Assembly: GCF_021474405.1 (NCBI RefSeq)
Contig: NZ_JAKEIO010000048.1
Coordinates: 1 to 51,181, forward strand
Direction: 5' to 3'
Source: [Streptosporangium] indianense
GTDB taxonomy: Bacteria > Actinomycetota > Actinomycetes > Streptomycetales > Streptomycetaceae
Length of the DNA stretch: 51,181 nucleotides
Positions 41,262 through 48,716 of the stretch are shown here, piece after piece. The position numbers and the translations under genes were made by a program. Below the pieces are notes generated by a model, which searched no databases, was not told the DNA's origin, and saw only the letters and a program-made list of their open reading frames with translations. How positions within the stretch are numbered: position 1 is the stretch's first letter; every line of letters begins with the position of its first letter.

Positions 41262-41576
41262 GATAACCGCAGGTCACAGGACTATGCCCCTCGTGGGCCG
41301 TGTCCGGGCCGTCCGTGGCAGGTTCCTCGTCGGAGAGAACGCGATCCACGGCGGCCCGGGTCCGGGTCCCGCTCGACGGCATCAGGATCTACTTCGCCGA
41401 GAGGGACCTGATCCGCTGTCGCAAGCGATGCTTGCCCCGAAGCCCGACGAACCGCGCCTTGTCTACGACGGGGATGGCCCCAACGTCGTGCTGTGGCGGG
41501 CAGGTCCACAGACTGCCCGACGTGCCGGAAGCTTACGGGGCCATGATCACTCGCTCCGAAGCCGCTCCGCCGACCT
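41262..41576. other. Intergenic region between two convergent genes
   Basis: 315 bases between the CAP gene and the minus-strand membrane protein gene. Open frames here give no family-like protein, and I see no strong hairpin. It may be decayed coding sequence. Confidence 0.4.
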
Positions 41577-42158
41577 TCAGTGCTGGCTGTTGCGGAATCC
41601 GATGACCACGGCGCCCCACCAGCAGGCCTGAGAGACGAGAGCCGTCGCGGCTCCCCAGGCCAAGAGGCGCGGCGAGAACACACCGCTGCCCTGTTGCATC
41701 ATGCGTCTGTTCAGGAGGCCGGCCTGGAGGCCGTTGAGGGTGAGGCCGAGCACCAGCCCCAACTTGATGCGAGTGAGGGTGGAGCCAAGGTTCGGGTTGA
41801 GCATCACGCCGCTGGCCACGAGACCGGCAAGGCCGGTCCAGATGGGGACATGGAGGTGGGCCGTGCTGTTCAGGGCATCGCGCAGGGCGCACCGGCCCGT
41901 CAGATACAGGAGCGCGTAGTAGTCGGTCACCAGGACAGCCCCAAAGCCGAGCACGAGCGAGGCCAGGTGAGCAAAGAGCACCACGGTGTGGAGGGCGGCG
42001 TCCACGTGCAGGTGCACGGATATCCAGGCGCAGGCCGAGAGGCCCAGGCAGGCGGCGAGCGCGGCAGCTCCGACTGTCCACCATGTGTCGTACAGCCCCA
42101 GCGGCCGGGCGGGCGCCGCCGGAGGGGACACGGATGACTCCGAGGGCAGCACGGACAC
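41577..42158 (-). CDS. Putative iron-regulated multi-pass membrane protein, unknown function
   Basis: A 193-residue integral membrane protein with about five hydrophobic segments: TWWTVGAAALAACLGLSACA, TVVLFAHLASLVLGFGAVLV, PIWTGLAGLVASGVML, IKLGLVLGLTLNGLQAGLL and AWGAATALVSQACWWGAVV. Histidines lie at segment edges (SVHLHVDAALH, STAHLHVP), which could bind metal or haem, but this is only a suggestion. The start is GTG at 42158 with AGGAG eight bases upstream. A 19-base iron box lies 32 bases before the start, so expression is probably repressed by iron. I do not recognise the family. Confidence 0.82.
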   Translation of the reverse strand: MSVLPSESSVSPPAAPARPLGLYDTWWTVGAAALAACLGLSACAWISVHLHVDAALHTVVLFAHLASLVLGFGAVLVTDYYALLYLTGRCALRDALNSTAHLHVPIWTGLAGLVASGVMLNPNLGSTLTRIKLGLVLGLTLNGLQAGLLNRRMMQQGSGVFSPRLLAWGAATALVSQACWWGAVVIGFRNSQH

Positions 42159-42469
42159 AGATGACTCCTACGGCAACCACAGACGAGATTTAGGTAAGGC
42201 TCACCTAAGGGCTATTTTTAGTCAAGGTCGCAGTGCGAATAGGGTTCCAGCCGCGACGCAAGCGTGATCAGGGCGTGCCACTCCCGCGACCTGCGCTGCT
42301 AGAGGCAAAAGACGGTCAGCGCTGGTCGGTGGGGTTGCGTGCTCAACGACGACCAACGCCGACAACCACCGACAGCTGAGTCGCAGGTCGCAGCGTTGAT
42401 CGAATATACGGCCGCAGGTCAGAGACCCGGCCCTTCACTTCTTCGGCTACTGAGTCCCGCTCGCGGCAC
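42159..42469. other. Promoter region of the membrane protein gene
   Basis: 311 bases containing the iron box and a TTGACT -35-like element (42220-42225, minus strand). The remainder up to the end of the oxidoreductase gene at 42470 shows no gene or clear hairpin, and it is somewhat less GC-rich than its surroundings. Confidence 0.5.
42190..42208. promoter_or_regulatory. Iron box (DmdR/IdeR/DtxR-type operator)
   Basis: TTAGGTAAGGCTCACCTAA agrees with the 19-base iron box TTAGGTTAGSCTAACCTAA at all but two or three central positions and keeps the outer TTAGGT/ACCTAA arms almost perfectly. The family regulator in Streptomyces is DmdR1, which represses with Fe2+. It lies 32 bases upstream of the membrane protein start. 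Confidence 0.85.
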
Positions 42470-43054
42470 TCAGGCGGCGGCCAGGCCCCTGCGGAACACC
42501 CTGGCCGTCTCGGCCACCCTGCGGCCCAGCGCCTCGGCCGTGGCGATGTCCGCCTTGTGGACCGCCTCGGGGCCCTCGTCGGCGTTGGTCTGAGCGGCCG
42601 CGCCCGCGAAGACGCCGAGACGGTTGAGGTCCTGCTCGGAGCCGGTGCTGCTGTTCCAGCCGGGGAGCAGCCCCAGGTTCACCCAGTGCATGCCGAGCTG
42701 GGCGGCGAGGATCTGGAAGTACTGCAGGGTGTGCAGCTTGTCACCGCTCTTGGAGGCGGAGTTCGTGAAGCCCGCGGCCAGCTTGTCCTTCCAGGCCTGG
42801 GTCGCCCAGCGCTTCGACGTGGCCTCCGCGAAGACGTGGAAGGCGCCGGACGCGGTGCCCATGTAGGTGGGCGATCCGAACACGATGGCGTCCGAGCGGT
42901 CGAGGACCGCCCACTGCTCCTCGGTGATCTCGTCGACGTTGATCAGGTGCACCTCGGCACCGGCCTCAACGGCACCGTCCCGGACGGCCTCGGCGATGAC
43001 GGCAGTGTGGCCGTAGCCCGAGTGGTAGGCGAGGGAGACGACAGGGGTGGTCAC
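42470..43054 (-). CDS. Flavodoxin-fold NAD(P)H-dependent oxidoreductase (WrbA-like)
   Basis: A 194-residue flavodoxin-fold protein. The FMN phosphate loop is YHSGYGHTAVIAEAVRDGA near the N terminus, and GSPTYMGTASGAFHVFAEAT lies over the isoalloxazine. The C-terminal half (AAQLGMHWVNLGLLPGWNSS) matches the NAD(P)H:quinone oxidoreductase/flavodoxin family. Two-electron quinone reduction is likely. The start is GTG at 43054 with AGGAG seven bases upstream. It is divergent from an HxlR regulator across an operator, which suggests induction by quinones or electrophiles. Confidence 0.92.
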   Translation of the reverse strand: MTTPVVSLAYHSGYGHTAVIAEAVRDGAVEAGAEVHLINVDEITEEQWAVLDRSDAIVFGSPTYMGTASGAFHVFAEATSKRWATQAWKDKLAAGFTNSASKSGDKLHTLQYFQILAAQLGMHWVNLGLLPGWNSSTGSEQDLNRLGVFAGAAAQTNADEGPEAVHKADIATAEALGRRVAETARVFRRGLAAA

Positions 43055-43103
43055 GTGAGTACTCCTGAGACAGAGGCGAGTTGCTGACGATGACCAAAGG
43101 AAA

Positions 43104-43141
43104 GCACTAACTTTTGGTTAGTGCAACCTGTTGGTTAGCGC
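43104..43141. promoter_or_regulatory. HxlR-type operator between divergent redox genes
   Basis: GCACTAAC-TTTTG-GTTAGTGC is a perfect 8-base inverted repeat (43104-43124), and a further half-site TTGGTTAGCGC follows at 43131-43141, in phase with TTGGTTAGTGC 17 bases before. It sits between the divergent starts (43054 and 43164), so one regulator can control both. Confidence 0.8.
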
Positions 43142-43163
43142 TGCGCTGACGTACCCTGGTCGT

Positions 43164-43562
43164 ATGACCACCACCCAGGAGCTCTCGGAGGGGCTCGGCG
43201 ACCTTCCGTTCAACGTGTTCGCCAAGGCCTGCCCGTCGCGCGGCACGCTGGAGCACGTCACGGGACGCTGGGGCGGCCTCGCGCTCGGCGCCCTGTACGA
43301 GGGTTCGCTGCGCTTCAACGAGCTGCGCCGACGCGTCGACGGTGTGAGCGAGAAGATGCTGTCCCAGACGCTGCACGCCCTGGAGCGCGACGGCCTGGTG
43401 CACCGTGAGGCCCAGCCGACCAATCCGCCCCGCGTGGACTACGAACTGACGCCGCTGGGGCGCGAGGTGGCCGAGCGGCTGCTCGCCCTGATCCACTGCG
43501 TGGAGGGCAGCATGGAAGAGGTCCTGGCCGCGCGCGAGCGGTACGACTCCGCTAGGGCGTGA
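43164..43562 (+). CDS. HxlR-family (DUF24) winged-helix regulator, redox-sensing type
   Basis: A 132-residue winged-helix protein. The HxlR domain starts after the conserved Cys in AKACPSRGTLEHVTGRWG (about residue 23), followed by LRFNELRRRVDGVSEKMLSQ, TLHALERDGLVHREAQ and VDYELTPLGREVAERL. DUF24 regulators with this single Cys (YodB, CatR, HypR, QorR) sense quinones and electrophiles by thiol oxidation. I chose the ATG at 43164 because the family sequence begins soon after; an in-frame start at 43131 would overlap the operator. The gene converges with mutM, overlapping its end by 11 bases. Confidence 0.92.
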   Translation: MTTTQELSEGLGDLPFNVFAKACPSRGTLEHVTGRWGGLALGALYEGSLRFNELRRRVDGVSEKMLSQTLHALERDGLVHREAQPTNPPRVDYELTPLGREVAERLLALIHCVEGSMEEVLAARERYDSARA

Positions 43563-44412
43563 TCCTCGGCGGCCGCTGGCACTTCGGGCAGTAGTAGCTC
43601 GACCGGTTCATCCAGGGCCGTCGGCGCATCGGCGTGCCGCAGCGCCGGCAGGGCAGGCCCTCGCGCCCGTACGCGTCGAGCGACCGGTCGAAGTAGCCCG
43701 ACTCTCCGTTGACGTTGACGTAGAGGCTGTCGAAGCTGGTGCCGCCCACCGCGAGGGCCGCGTTCATCACGTCCCGTACATGGCCCAGGAGCATCAGGGT
43801 GCGGGGGCGCGTGAAGGTCGCGGTGGGGCGCTCGTAGTGGATGCGGGCCCGCCAGAGGGCCTCGTCGGCGTAGATGTTGCCGACGCCGCTGATCAGTGAC
43901 TGGTCGAGCAGGGCCCGCTTGATGGTGGACCGCTTGCGGCGCAGCGCCCGGTGGAAGGCCTCGTCGTCGAAGAGCTCGTCGAGCGGGTCGCGGGCGATGT
44001 GCGCGATGACGTCCGGCAGCCCCTCGGCGGTGTTGTCGTGCAGCGAGAGACCGCCGAAGGTGCGCTGGTCGACGAAGCGGAGTTCGGTCTCCAGGGCGTC
44101 GGTGAAGCGGACGCGGATGCGCAGGTGCTTCTCGTCCGGGGCGGTGTGCGGCTGGACCAGGAGCTGGCCGCTCATCCCGAGGTGGGCGAGGATCGACTGG
44201 TCCGTGTCCTCCAGGGGCAGCCACAGGTACTTGCCGCGGCGGCTGGGCACGCCGATGCGGTGGCCCTTGAGGCGGTGCGCGAAGTCGTCGGCGCCGGCGA
44301 GGTGGCGGCGCACCGCGCGCGGGTGCAGCACCTCCGCCTCGGCGACGGTCCGGTGGGCGACCCACCGCTCGAGACCGCGCCGTACGACCTCGACCTCGGG
44401 CAACTCGGGCAT
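43552..44412 (-). CDS. mutM: Formamidopyrimidine-DNA glycosylase
   Basis: MutM (Fpg) removes 8-oxoguanine and FapyG and cuts the strand by beta,delta-elimination. The N terminus MPELPEVEVVRRGLERWV supplies catalytic Pro2 and Glu3. Further motifs are HLGMSGQLL (void-filling Met region), QSLISGVGNIYADEALWRAR (helix-two-turn-helix), and the zinc finger CRRCGTPMRRRPWMNRSSYY with CPKCQ. The 286-residue length is normal. The ATG at 44412 has GGGGGAG just upstream. It is the last gene of the coaD-side cluster and overlaps the HxlR gene end by 11 bases. Confidence 0.97.
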   Translation of the reverse strand: MPELPEVEVVRRGLERWVAHRTVAEAEVLHPRAVRRHLAGADDFAHRLKGHRIGVPSRRGKYLWLPLEDTDQSILAHLGMSGQLLVQPHTAPDEKHLRIRVRFTDALETELRFVDQRTFGGLSLHDNTAEGLPDVIAHIARDPLDELFDDEAFHRALRRKRSTIKRALLDQSLISGVGNIYADEALWRARIHYERPTATFTRPRTLMLLGHVRDVMNAALAVGGTSFDSLYVNVNGESGYFDRSLDAYGREGLPCRRCGTPMRRRPWMNRSSYYCPKCQRPPRITP

Positions 44413-44442
44413 GGCTCCCCCGTCACGGACCTGTGGATGACG

Positions 44443-44475
44443 CGAGCGCCCGCCCCGGGCAGGGGCGGGCGCTCG
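44443..44475 (-). terminator. Terminator between rnc and mutM
   Basis: Perfect 14-base arms (CGAGCGCCCGCCCC and GGGGCGGGCGCTCG) with a five-base loop, in the 100-base gap after rnc. It probably reduces read-through into mutM. Confidence 0.85.
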
Positions 44476-44512
44476 GGTGCGCTTGCTTTCCGCCCGGTGC
44501 GGGCGGCGGCGG

Positions 44513-45361
44513 TCAGCCTCCGGCGCTGCCGTCGGTGACCGCCTGGGCGGCCTGAGCTGCTGCCGTCTGCGTCGCCTCGGCGTCCTTCGCCGCCTTGGCA
44601 CGCTCGTCCGCCGCGGCCCGGATGGACCGCCATGCGGACTCGGCTGCCTGCTGCTCCGCCTCCTTCTTGCTGCGGCCGGTGCCGGTGCCGTACGAGACGC
44701 CTCCGACGCGGGCGGCAGCAGTGAAGGTCTTCTCGTGGTCGGGGCCGGTCTCCGTGACCAGGTACTCGGGAACGCCGAGCCCCTCGGTCGCGGTGAGCTC
44801 CTGGAGACTGGTCTTCCAGTCCAGGCCGGCTCCGAGGTTCGAGGACTTCTCGATCAGGGGGTCGAACAGGCGGTGCACCAGCTCCGCCGCCGAGTCCAGT
44901 CCCTGGTCCAGGTAGACCGCGCCGATCACCGCTTCGAGGGTGTCGGCGAGGATGGACGCCTTGTCCCGGCCGCCCGTGCCCTCTTCACCCCGGCCGAGCC
45001 GGATGAAGGAGCCCAGGTCGAGCCCACGGCCCACCTCGGCGAGCGCACGCGAGTTCACCACCGCGGCCCGCAGCTTGGCCAGCTGGCCTTCTGGGAGGTC
45101 GGGGTGGGTGCGGTACAGCGTGTCCGTGACCACGAGGCCGAGGACGGAGTCCCCGAGGAACTCCAGGCGCTCGTTGGTCGGCAGACCGCCGTTCTCGTAT
45201 GCGTACGACCGGTGGGTCAGTGCGCGCACCAGAAGGGCGGACTCGAGCTTGTAGCCGAGCCGCCCTTCCAGAAGCGTGTGGGACGAGGCCTGGCTGTCCG
45301 CCGGAGCATTCCCGCTCGCACGGGAAGACTTGTTCTTAGGCGTGGACACAGTGCCTCTCAC
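44513..45361 (-). CDS. rnc: Ribonuclease III
   Basis: RNase III cuts double-stranded RNA in rRNA and mRNA processing. In S. coelicolor the gene is also called absB because mutants lose antibiotic production. The nuclease domain has NERLEFLGDSVLGLVVTDTL with the catalytic Glu and Asp, the second acidic region SILADTLEAVIGAVYLDQG, and a C-terminal double-strand RNA-binding domain (DWKTSLQELTATEGLGVPEY, GRSKKEAEQQAAESAW). A long Ala-rich tail follows. The start is one of two nearby GTG codons, 45361 or 45349; I took the first. It follows rpmF after seven bases. Confidence 0.95.
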   Translation of the reverse strand: MRGTVSTPKNKSSRASGNAPADSQASSHTLLEGRLGYKLESALLVRALTHRSYAYENGGLPTNERLEFLGDSVLGLVVTDTLYRTHPDLPEGQLAKLRAAVVNSRALAEVGRGLDLGSFIRLGRGEEGTGGRDKASILADTLEAVIGAVYLDQGLDSAAELVHRLFDPLIEKSSNLGAGLDWKTSLQELTATEGLGVPEYLVTETGPDHEKTFTAAARVGGVSYGTGTGRSKKEAEQQAAESAWRSIRAAADERAKAAKDAEATQTAAAQAAQAVTDGSAGG

Positions 45362-45368
45362 CAGCCGC

Positions 45369-45542
45369 TCAGACCTCGAGGACCTGGCGCTTGTTGTAGG
45401 TGCCGCACGACGGGCACGCGATGTGCTGCTGCTTGGGCTCGTGGCAGCGCTCGCACGCAACCAGGGTGGGGACCGCAGCCTTCCACTGCGACCGGCGGTG
45501 GCGCGTGTTGCTGCGCGACATCTTCCGCTTCGGAACAGCCAC
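45369..45542 (-). CDS. rpmF: 50S ribosomal protein L32
   Basis: A 57-residue protein that begins MAVPKRKMSRSNTRHRRSQW and carries a zinc-ribbon with four cysteines (CERCHEP ... CPSCGTYN). It is the zinc-binding form of L32. The start is GTG at 45542 with AGGAG about nine bases upstream. It begins two bases after the DUF177 stop and ends seven bases before rnc, in the classic DUF177-rpmF-rnc order. Confidence 0.97.
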   Translation of the reverse strand: MAVPKRKMSRSNTRHRRSQWKAAVPTLVACERCHEPKQQHIACPSCGTYNKRQVLEV

Positions 45543-45544
45543 GG

Positions 45545-46195
45545 CTACTTCTCCTGCTTCTCGTCGACGCCCGCTTCCGCGTCAGCGCCGCTCATCTCGT
45601 CCTTCTCGCCGTCCTTCATGGTGCCGGCGAGTCCCTGCAATGCCGCCCAACGGATGTCGACGGCGTCATGGTGGTGGCCCGGGTCGTCCGCCAGTCGCGC
45701 GCCGCACTCGGCGCACAGCCCGGGGCAGTCTTCCCGGCACACCGGCTGCATCGGCAGTGCGAGCACCACCGCATCACGCAGCACGGGCTCGAGGTCGAAC
45801 AAGCCGTCCTCGAGGAAGAGCCTGTCCTCGTCGTCCTCGGCGTCGTCGCCCGGTTCCGCGATCACGCGGCCCCGGTCGTCGGCGTCAGGGTACGAGAACA
45901 TCTCCTGGAACTCCGCTTCGAGCTCCTGCTCGAGCGGCTCCAGACACCTTACGCACTCCCCCTCGGCCGCGGCACGAGCGGTGCCTGTGACGAGCACCCC
46001 TTCCATGACCGACTCCAGGCGGAGTTCGAGCTCCACCGGGGCGCCTTCCGGCACTCCGATGACTCCCTTGATACCGAAGTCCTTGGGAGCGTCGACCGTG
46101 CGGGTCAGGCGCTGCAGCGCACCAGGCCGCCGACCCAGCTCGTGTGTGTCGAACACGAGGGGGTTGCGGTGGTCGAGGCGGGCGTTCAGGGCCAT
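45545..46195 (-). CDS. DUF177 (YceD-like) family protein
   Basis: A 216-residue acidic protein of the YceD/DUF177 family, which accompanies rpmF in most bacteria and is thought to be linked to rRNA or ribosome biogenesis. It starts MALNARLDHRNPLVFDTHEL. Cysteines pair in CVRCLEP and CREDCPGLCAECG and may bind zinc. The tail is highly acidic (DDEDRLFLEDG, DGEKDEMSGADAEAG). The ATG at 46195 begins the family sequence; 46246 is an alternative start. No strong ribosome binding site is seen. Confidence 0.92.
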   Translation of the reverse strand: MALNARLDHRNPLVFDTHELGRRPGALQRLTRTVDAPKDFGIKGVIGVPEGAPVELELRLESVMEGVLVTGTARAAAEGECVRCLEPLEQELEAEFQEMFSYPDADDRGRVIAEPGDDAEDDEDRLFLEDGLFDLEPVLRDAVVLALPMQPVCREDCPGLCAECGARLADDPGHHHDAVDIRWAALQGLAGTMKDGEKDEMSGADAEAGVDEKQEK

Positions 46196-46290
46196 TCCAA
46201 CTTTCGGTCTGCTGATGAGCTCAGGGGGGACGCCGCCCTTCGTCATTCCCGGGCAGCGTTGATCGCGGACGTACGCGCGACCGAAGAGCC

Positions 46291-46320
46291 AGGATACTGG
46301 ACCTTTCGCTTTCGGCCCAA
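46291..46320 (-). promoter_or_regulatory. Promoter for the DUF177-rpmF-rnc operon
   Basis: TTGGGC (46315-46320) and TATCCT (46291-46296) on the minus strand are spaced by 18 bases, about 95 bases before the DUF177 start. This is a good match for a vegetative promoter. Confidence 0.5.
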
Positions 46321-46328
46321 TCCGGGGT

Positions 46329-47420
46329 TCAGCCCTGCCCGCGGCCCTGCTCGTAGGCCCGCAGCTGCTCGGCGCTGATCATGCTGGTGTCGAAGAGGCT
46401 GGTCTCGTCGAGGGCGTAGCCCTGCTGGGCCTGGTGCCCCTGCTGCGGCTGCTGCTGGGCCCGGTGGGGGTCGTAGCCGCCCTGCTGGGGGTCGTAGCCC
46501 TGGTACGCGTAGGGATCGGCGTGCTGGTAGCCGTAGGAATCCTGCTGGGCGGCGTAGGCCTGCTGGGGGTAACCGCCATAGGGGTCGGGCTGCTGGACCG
46601 GGGCGTCCGGCGCCGGGGCGTAGCCGGCGGTCGGGGCGTACGCCGGCTGCGACTGCGCGTAGTCCTGCTGCTGGGCGGGCTGCCCGGGCGGGGGCTTCTG
46701 GTCGGCGAGGGCGGCCAGGTCGGCGAGGTAGTCGGCGTCGCTGGAGTGCTGGACGGTGCTCGCGTCGTCGGCGAGGGCGCCCAGGTCGTCGGTGGCGATC
46801 CGGCCGTGCAGCTTCTGCCGGCCGCGGCCGACGGCCTCCAGGGTCTTGGCGAGGACCGCCTCGAAGGCGCCGAGCTTGACGTCGACGTACTCGTCGGCGC
46901 TGCGGCGCTGGGTCTGCGGGTCGTGGCTGCGCTCGGGGGCGTCCTCGTCCTCGTAGCCGTGCTCGTCGACGCCGGGGCCGGTGCCCAGCAGCTTCTCGCG
47001 GCCGCGGCCGACGGAGCCCAGGGTCTTGGTGAGGACGACCTCGAAGTTGGCGAGCTTGGAGTCGACGTACTCGTCGGCCTCGGCGCGGATCTCCTCGGCC
47101 TCCTGGCGGGCCTCGGCGAGGATGCGGTCGGCCTCGGCCTGGGAGCGGCGGGCGACCTCGGTGCCGGAGATCAGCGAGCCGCGCTCGGCGTGCGCGCTCT
47201 CGATGATCTGCTGGGCCTCCTGGCGGGCCTGCTCGACCATCTGCTCGCGCCCGCCGATCAGCTCCTGGGCCTGGGCGAGGGAGTCGGGCAGTGCCGCGCG
47301 CACCTCTTCCAGCATCGCGAGCAGTTCGGCGCGGTTGACCACGCACGAGGCCGACATGGGCATGGACCGGGCGCCGGAGACCGCGGAGACGATCTCGTCG
47401 AGCTTCTTCTGCACGTCCAC
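46329..47420 (-). CDS. sepIVA: SepIVA-like DivIVA-family coiled-coil protein
   Basis: A 363-residue cytoplasmic protein. The helical N-terminal half (MLEEVRAALPDSLAQAQELI, EQARQEAQQIIESAHAERGS, RILAEARQEAEEIRAEADEY) is DivIVA/ATP-synthase-b-like coiled coil. It contains a duplicated motif: ADEYVDSKLANFEVVLTKTL with GSVGRGREKLLG, then ADEYVDVKLGAFEAVLAKTL with EAVGRGRQKLHG. The C-terminal 110 residues are Gln/Pro/Tyr-rich and disordered (YGGYPQQAYAAQQDSYGYQ), ending in a short helix. The position between coaD and DUF177-rpmF-rnc matches the mycobacterial septum factor SepIVA. The start is GTG at 47420. Confidence 0.85.
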   Translation of the reverse strand: MDVQKKLDEIVSAVSGARSMPMSASCVVNRAELLAMLEEVRAALPDSLAQAQELIGGREQMVEQARQEAQQIIESAHAERGSLISGTEVARRSQAEADRILAEARQEAEEIRAEADEYVDSKLANFEVVLTKTLGSVGRGREKLLGTGPGVDEHGYEDEDAPERSHDPQTQRRSADEYVDVKLGAFEAVLAKTLEAVGRGRQKLHGRIATDDLGALADDASTVQHSSDADYLADLAALADQKPPPGQPAQQQDYAQSQPAYAPTAGYAPAPDAPVQQPDPYGGYPQQAYAAQQDSYGYQHADPYAYQGYDPQQGGYDPHRAQQQPQQGHQAQQGYALDETSLFDTSMISAEQLRAYEQGRGQG

Positions 47421-47484
47421 CGTGTGCTCGCCACTCTCTACAGATGCGTTGGAGACGGACGGGACGACTGTACGGCCACGGGGT

Positions 47485-47538
47485 CGCCCCGGAACACCGG
47501 GTGACGGGCAGTCAGCCTCCGTGCAGGCCTCCGGGGCG
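47485..47538 (-). terminator. Hairpin after coaD
   Basis: Nine-base arms (CGCCCCGGA and TCCGGGGCG) with a long loop that itself can fold, just downstream of coaD. Possible terminator before the sepIVA-like gene. Confidence 0.5.
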
Positions 47539-47541
47539 GGT

Positions 47542-48051
47542 TCAGTCCCTCTTCAGGCGCTCGGTGAGGACCTGGAGGACCTCGGCGGGCACCAGGTGGG
47601 AGACGTCGCCGCCCCAGGTCGCGACCTCCTTGACCAGGGAGGACGACAGGAAGCTGTAGGTGGGGTTGGTGGGGATGAAGAGGGTCTCCACGCCCGAGAG
47701 GCCGTTGTTCATCTGGGCCATCTGCAGCTCGTAGTCGAAGTCGCTGACCGCGCGCAGGCCCTTGACGATGGCCGGGATGTCGCGCTGCTTGCAGAAGTCG
47801 ACGAGCAGGCCGTGGAAGGCCTCCACGCGGACGTTGCCGTACTCGGCGGTGACCCGGCGGATCAGGTCGATCCGCTCCTCGATCTCGAACAGGCCCTTCT
47901 TGGCCTGGTTGATCATCACCGCGACGTAGACCTCGTCGTACAGCCTGGAGGCGCGGGAGATGATGTCGAGGTGTCCGTTGGTGATCGGGTCGAACGACCC
48001 GGGACAGACGGCGCGGCGCACTTGTGATCCCTCGCTCTCCGGTCCGGTCAT
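47542..48051 (-). CDS. coaD: Phosphopantetheine adenylyltransferase
   Basis: CoaD makes dephospho-CoA in CoA synthesis. The 169-residue protein has the nucleotidyltransferase start RRAVCPGSFDPITNGHLDII (the HIGH-like GHLDII), then EYGNVRVEAFHGLLVDFC, VKGLRAVSDFDYELQMAQMN and TNPTYSFLSSSLVKEVATWG with the SSSLVKE motif. The ATG at 48051 overlaps the rsmD stop by four bases (ATGA), so the two are coupled, as in most bacteria. Confidence 0.97.
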   Translation of the reverse strand: MTGPESEGSQVRRAVCPGSFDPITNGHLDIISRASRLYDEVYVAVMINQAKKGLFEIEERIDLIRRVTAEYGNVRVEAFHGLLVDFCKQRDIPAIVKGLRAVSDFDYELQMAQMNNGLSGVETLFIPTNPTYSFLSSSLVKEVATWGGDVSHLVPAEVLQVLTERLKRD

Positions 48052-48635
48052 CGTGCGTCTTCGCACGTAGAGGCGGCGCGACCGTACCAAAACGTTCCCT
48101 CGCCGTAGCGACGGGCCCGGAGGGGTTCGAAACCCTCGGGCCACCGGAATTCACCGCCTCTGGTGCTGCGCTCCACGGTGACGAGGGCTTCTTCGCCGAG
48201 CCAGCCCTCTGTGCGGAGTGTGAGGAGGATCTCCCGAAGATCGTCGTCGGTGACGGCGTACGGGGGGTCGAGAAAGACCAGGTCGTAGGGGTCGCCGGGG
48301 GGTGCCGTGCGGATGATCTGTTCCGCTTTGCCCGCTCTGACCTCGGCGCCGGGGAGACCGAGGTTCTTGACGTTCTCGCGGACCGTCCGCACGGCCTTGG
48401 CGTCGGCCTCGACGAGGAGGGTCTGGCCGGCGCCTCGGGAGAGGGCCTCCAGGCCCACGGCTCCCGAGCCGGCGTAGAGGTCGAGGACGCGTTCGCCGTC
48501 CAGGGGGCCGCCGAGGAGGGACTGCCAGGTGGAGAAGAGGCCTTCGCGCGCGCGGTCGGAGGTGGGGCGGGTGCCGGTGCCGGGAGGAACGGCGAGTCGA
48601 CGTCCCCCGGCGGTGCCGGCGATCACGCGGGTCAT
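48048..48635 (-). CDS. rsmD: 16S rRNA (guanine-966-N2)-methyltransferase
   Basis: RsmD methylates G966 of 16S rRNA. The 195-residue protein starts MTRVIAGTAGGRRLAVPPGT, with TRPTSDRAREGLFSTWQSLL, the SAM-binding motif VLDLYAGSGAVGLEALSRGA and the catalytic DPPY in LVFLDPPYAVTDD. The ATG at 48635 begins the conserved sequence. It is coupled to coaD downstream and follows recG across an 80-base gap with a dispersed repeat. Confidence 0.96.
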   Translation of the reverse strand: MTRVIAGTAGGRRLAVPPGTGTRPTSDRAREGLFSTWQSLLGGPLDGERVLDLYAGSGAVGLEALSRGAGQTLLVEADAKAVRTVRENVKNLGLPGAEVRAGKAEQIIRTAPPGDPYDLVFLDPPYAVTDDDLREILLTLRTEGWLGEEALVTVERSTRGGEFRWPEGFEPLRARRYGEGTFWYGRAASTCEDAR

Positions 48636-48673
48636 CTGTGGTCCTTGGTCGTGGGCGGCTTCGGGTATCAGTT

Positions 48674-48716
48674 TGGCTGGTCGCGCAGTTCCCCGCGCCC
48701 CTGGGGCGGCATCCCT
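48674..48716 (-). repeat. Dispersed repeat copy between rsmD and recG
   Basis: The second copy of the 43-base element found in smc (40 of 43 identical), here in the intergenic gap; its last base touches the recG stop codon. This location is the usual one for this type of Streptomyces repeat. Confidence 0.85.

Noticed and set aside
42209..42469. A remnant of an integrated element near the iron box
   Set aside because: No integrase motif, direct-repeat ends or tRNA are visible, only a slightly lower GC content.
44432..44440. TCATCCACA as a DnaA box
   Set aside because: One mismatch from consensus and a single copy; it sits beside the rnc-mutM terminator and is probably chance.
48110..48150. 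GGGTTCGAAACCC, like a tRNA T-arm
   Set aside because: It lies inside rsmD, in frame with the conserved C terminus (WPEGFEPLRARRYGE), and no acceptor or anticodon arm can be built around it.
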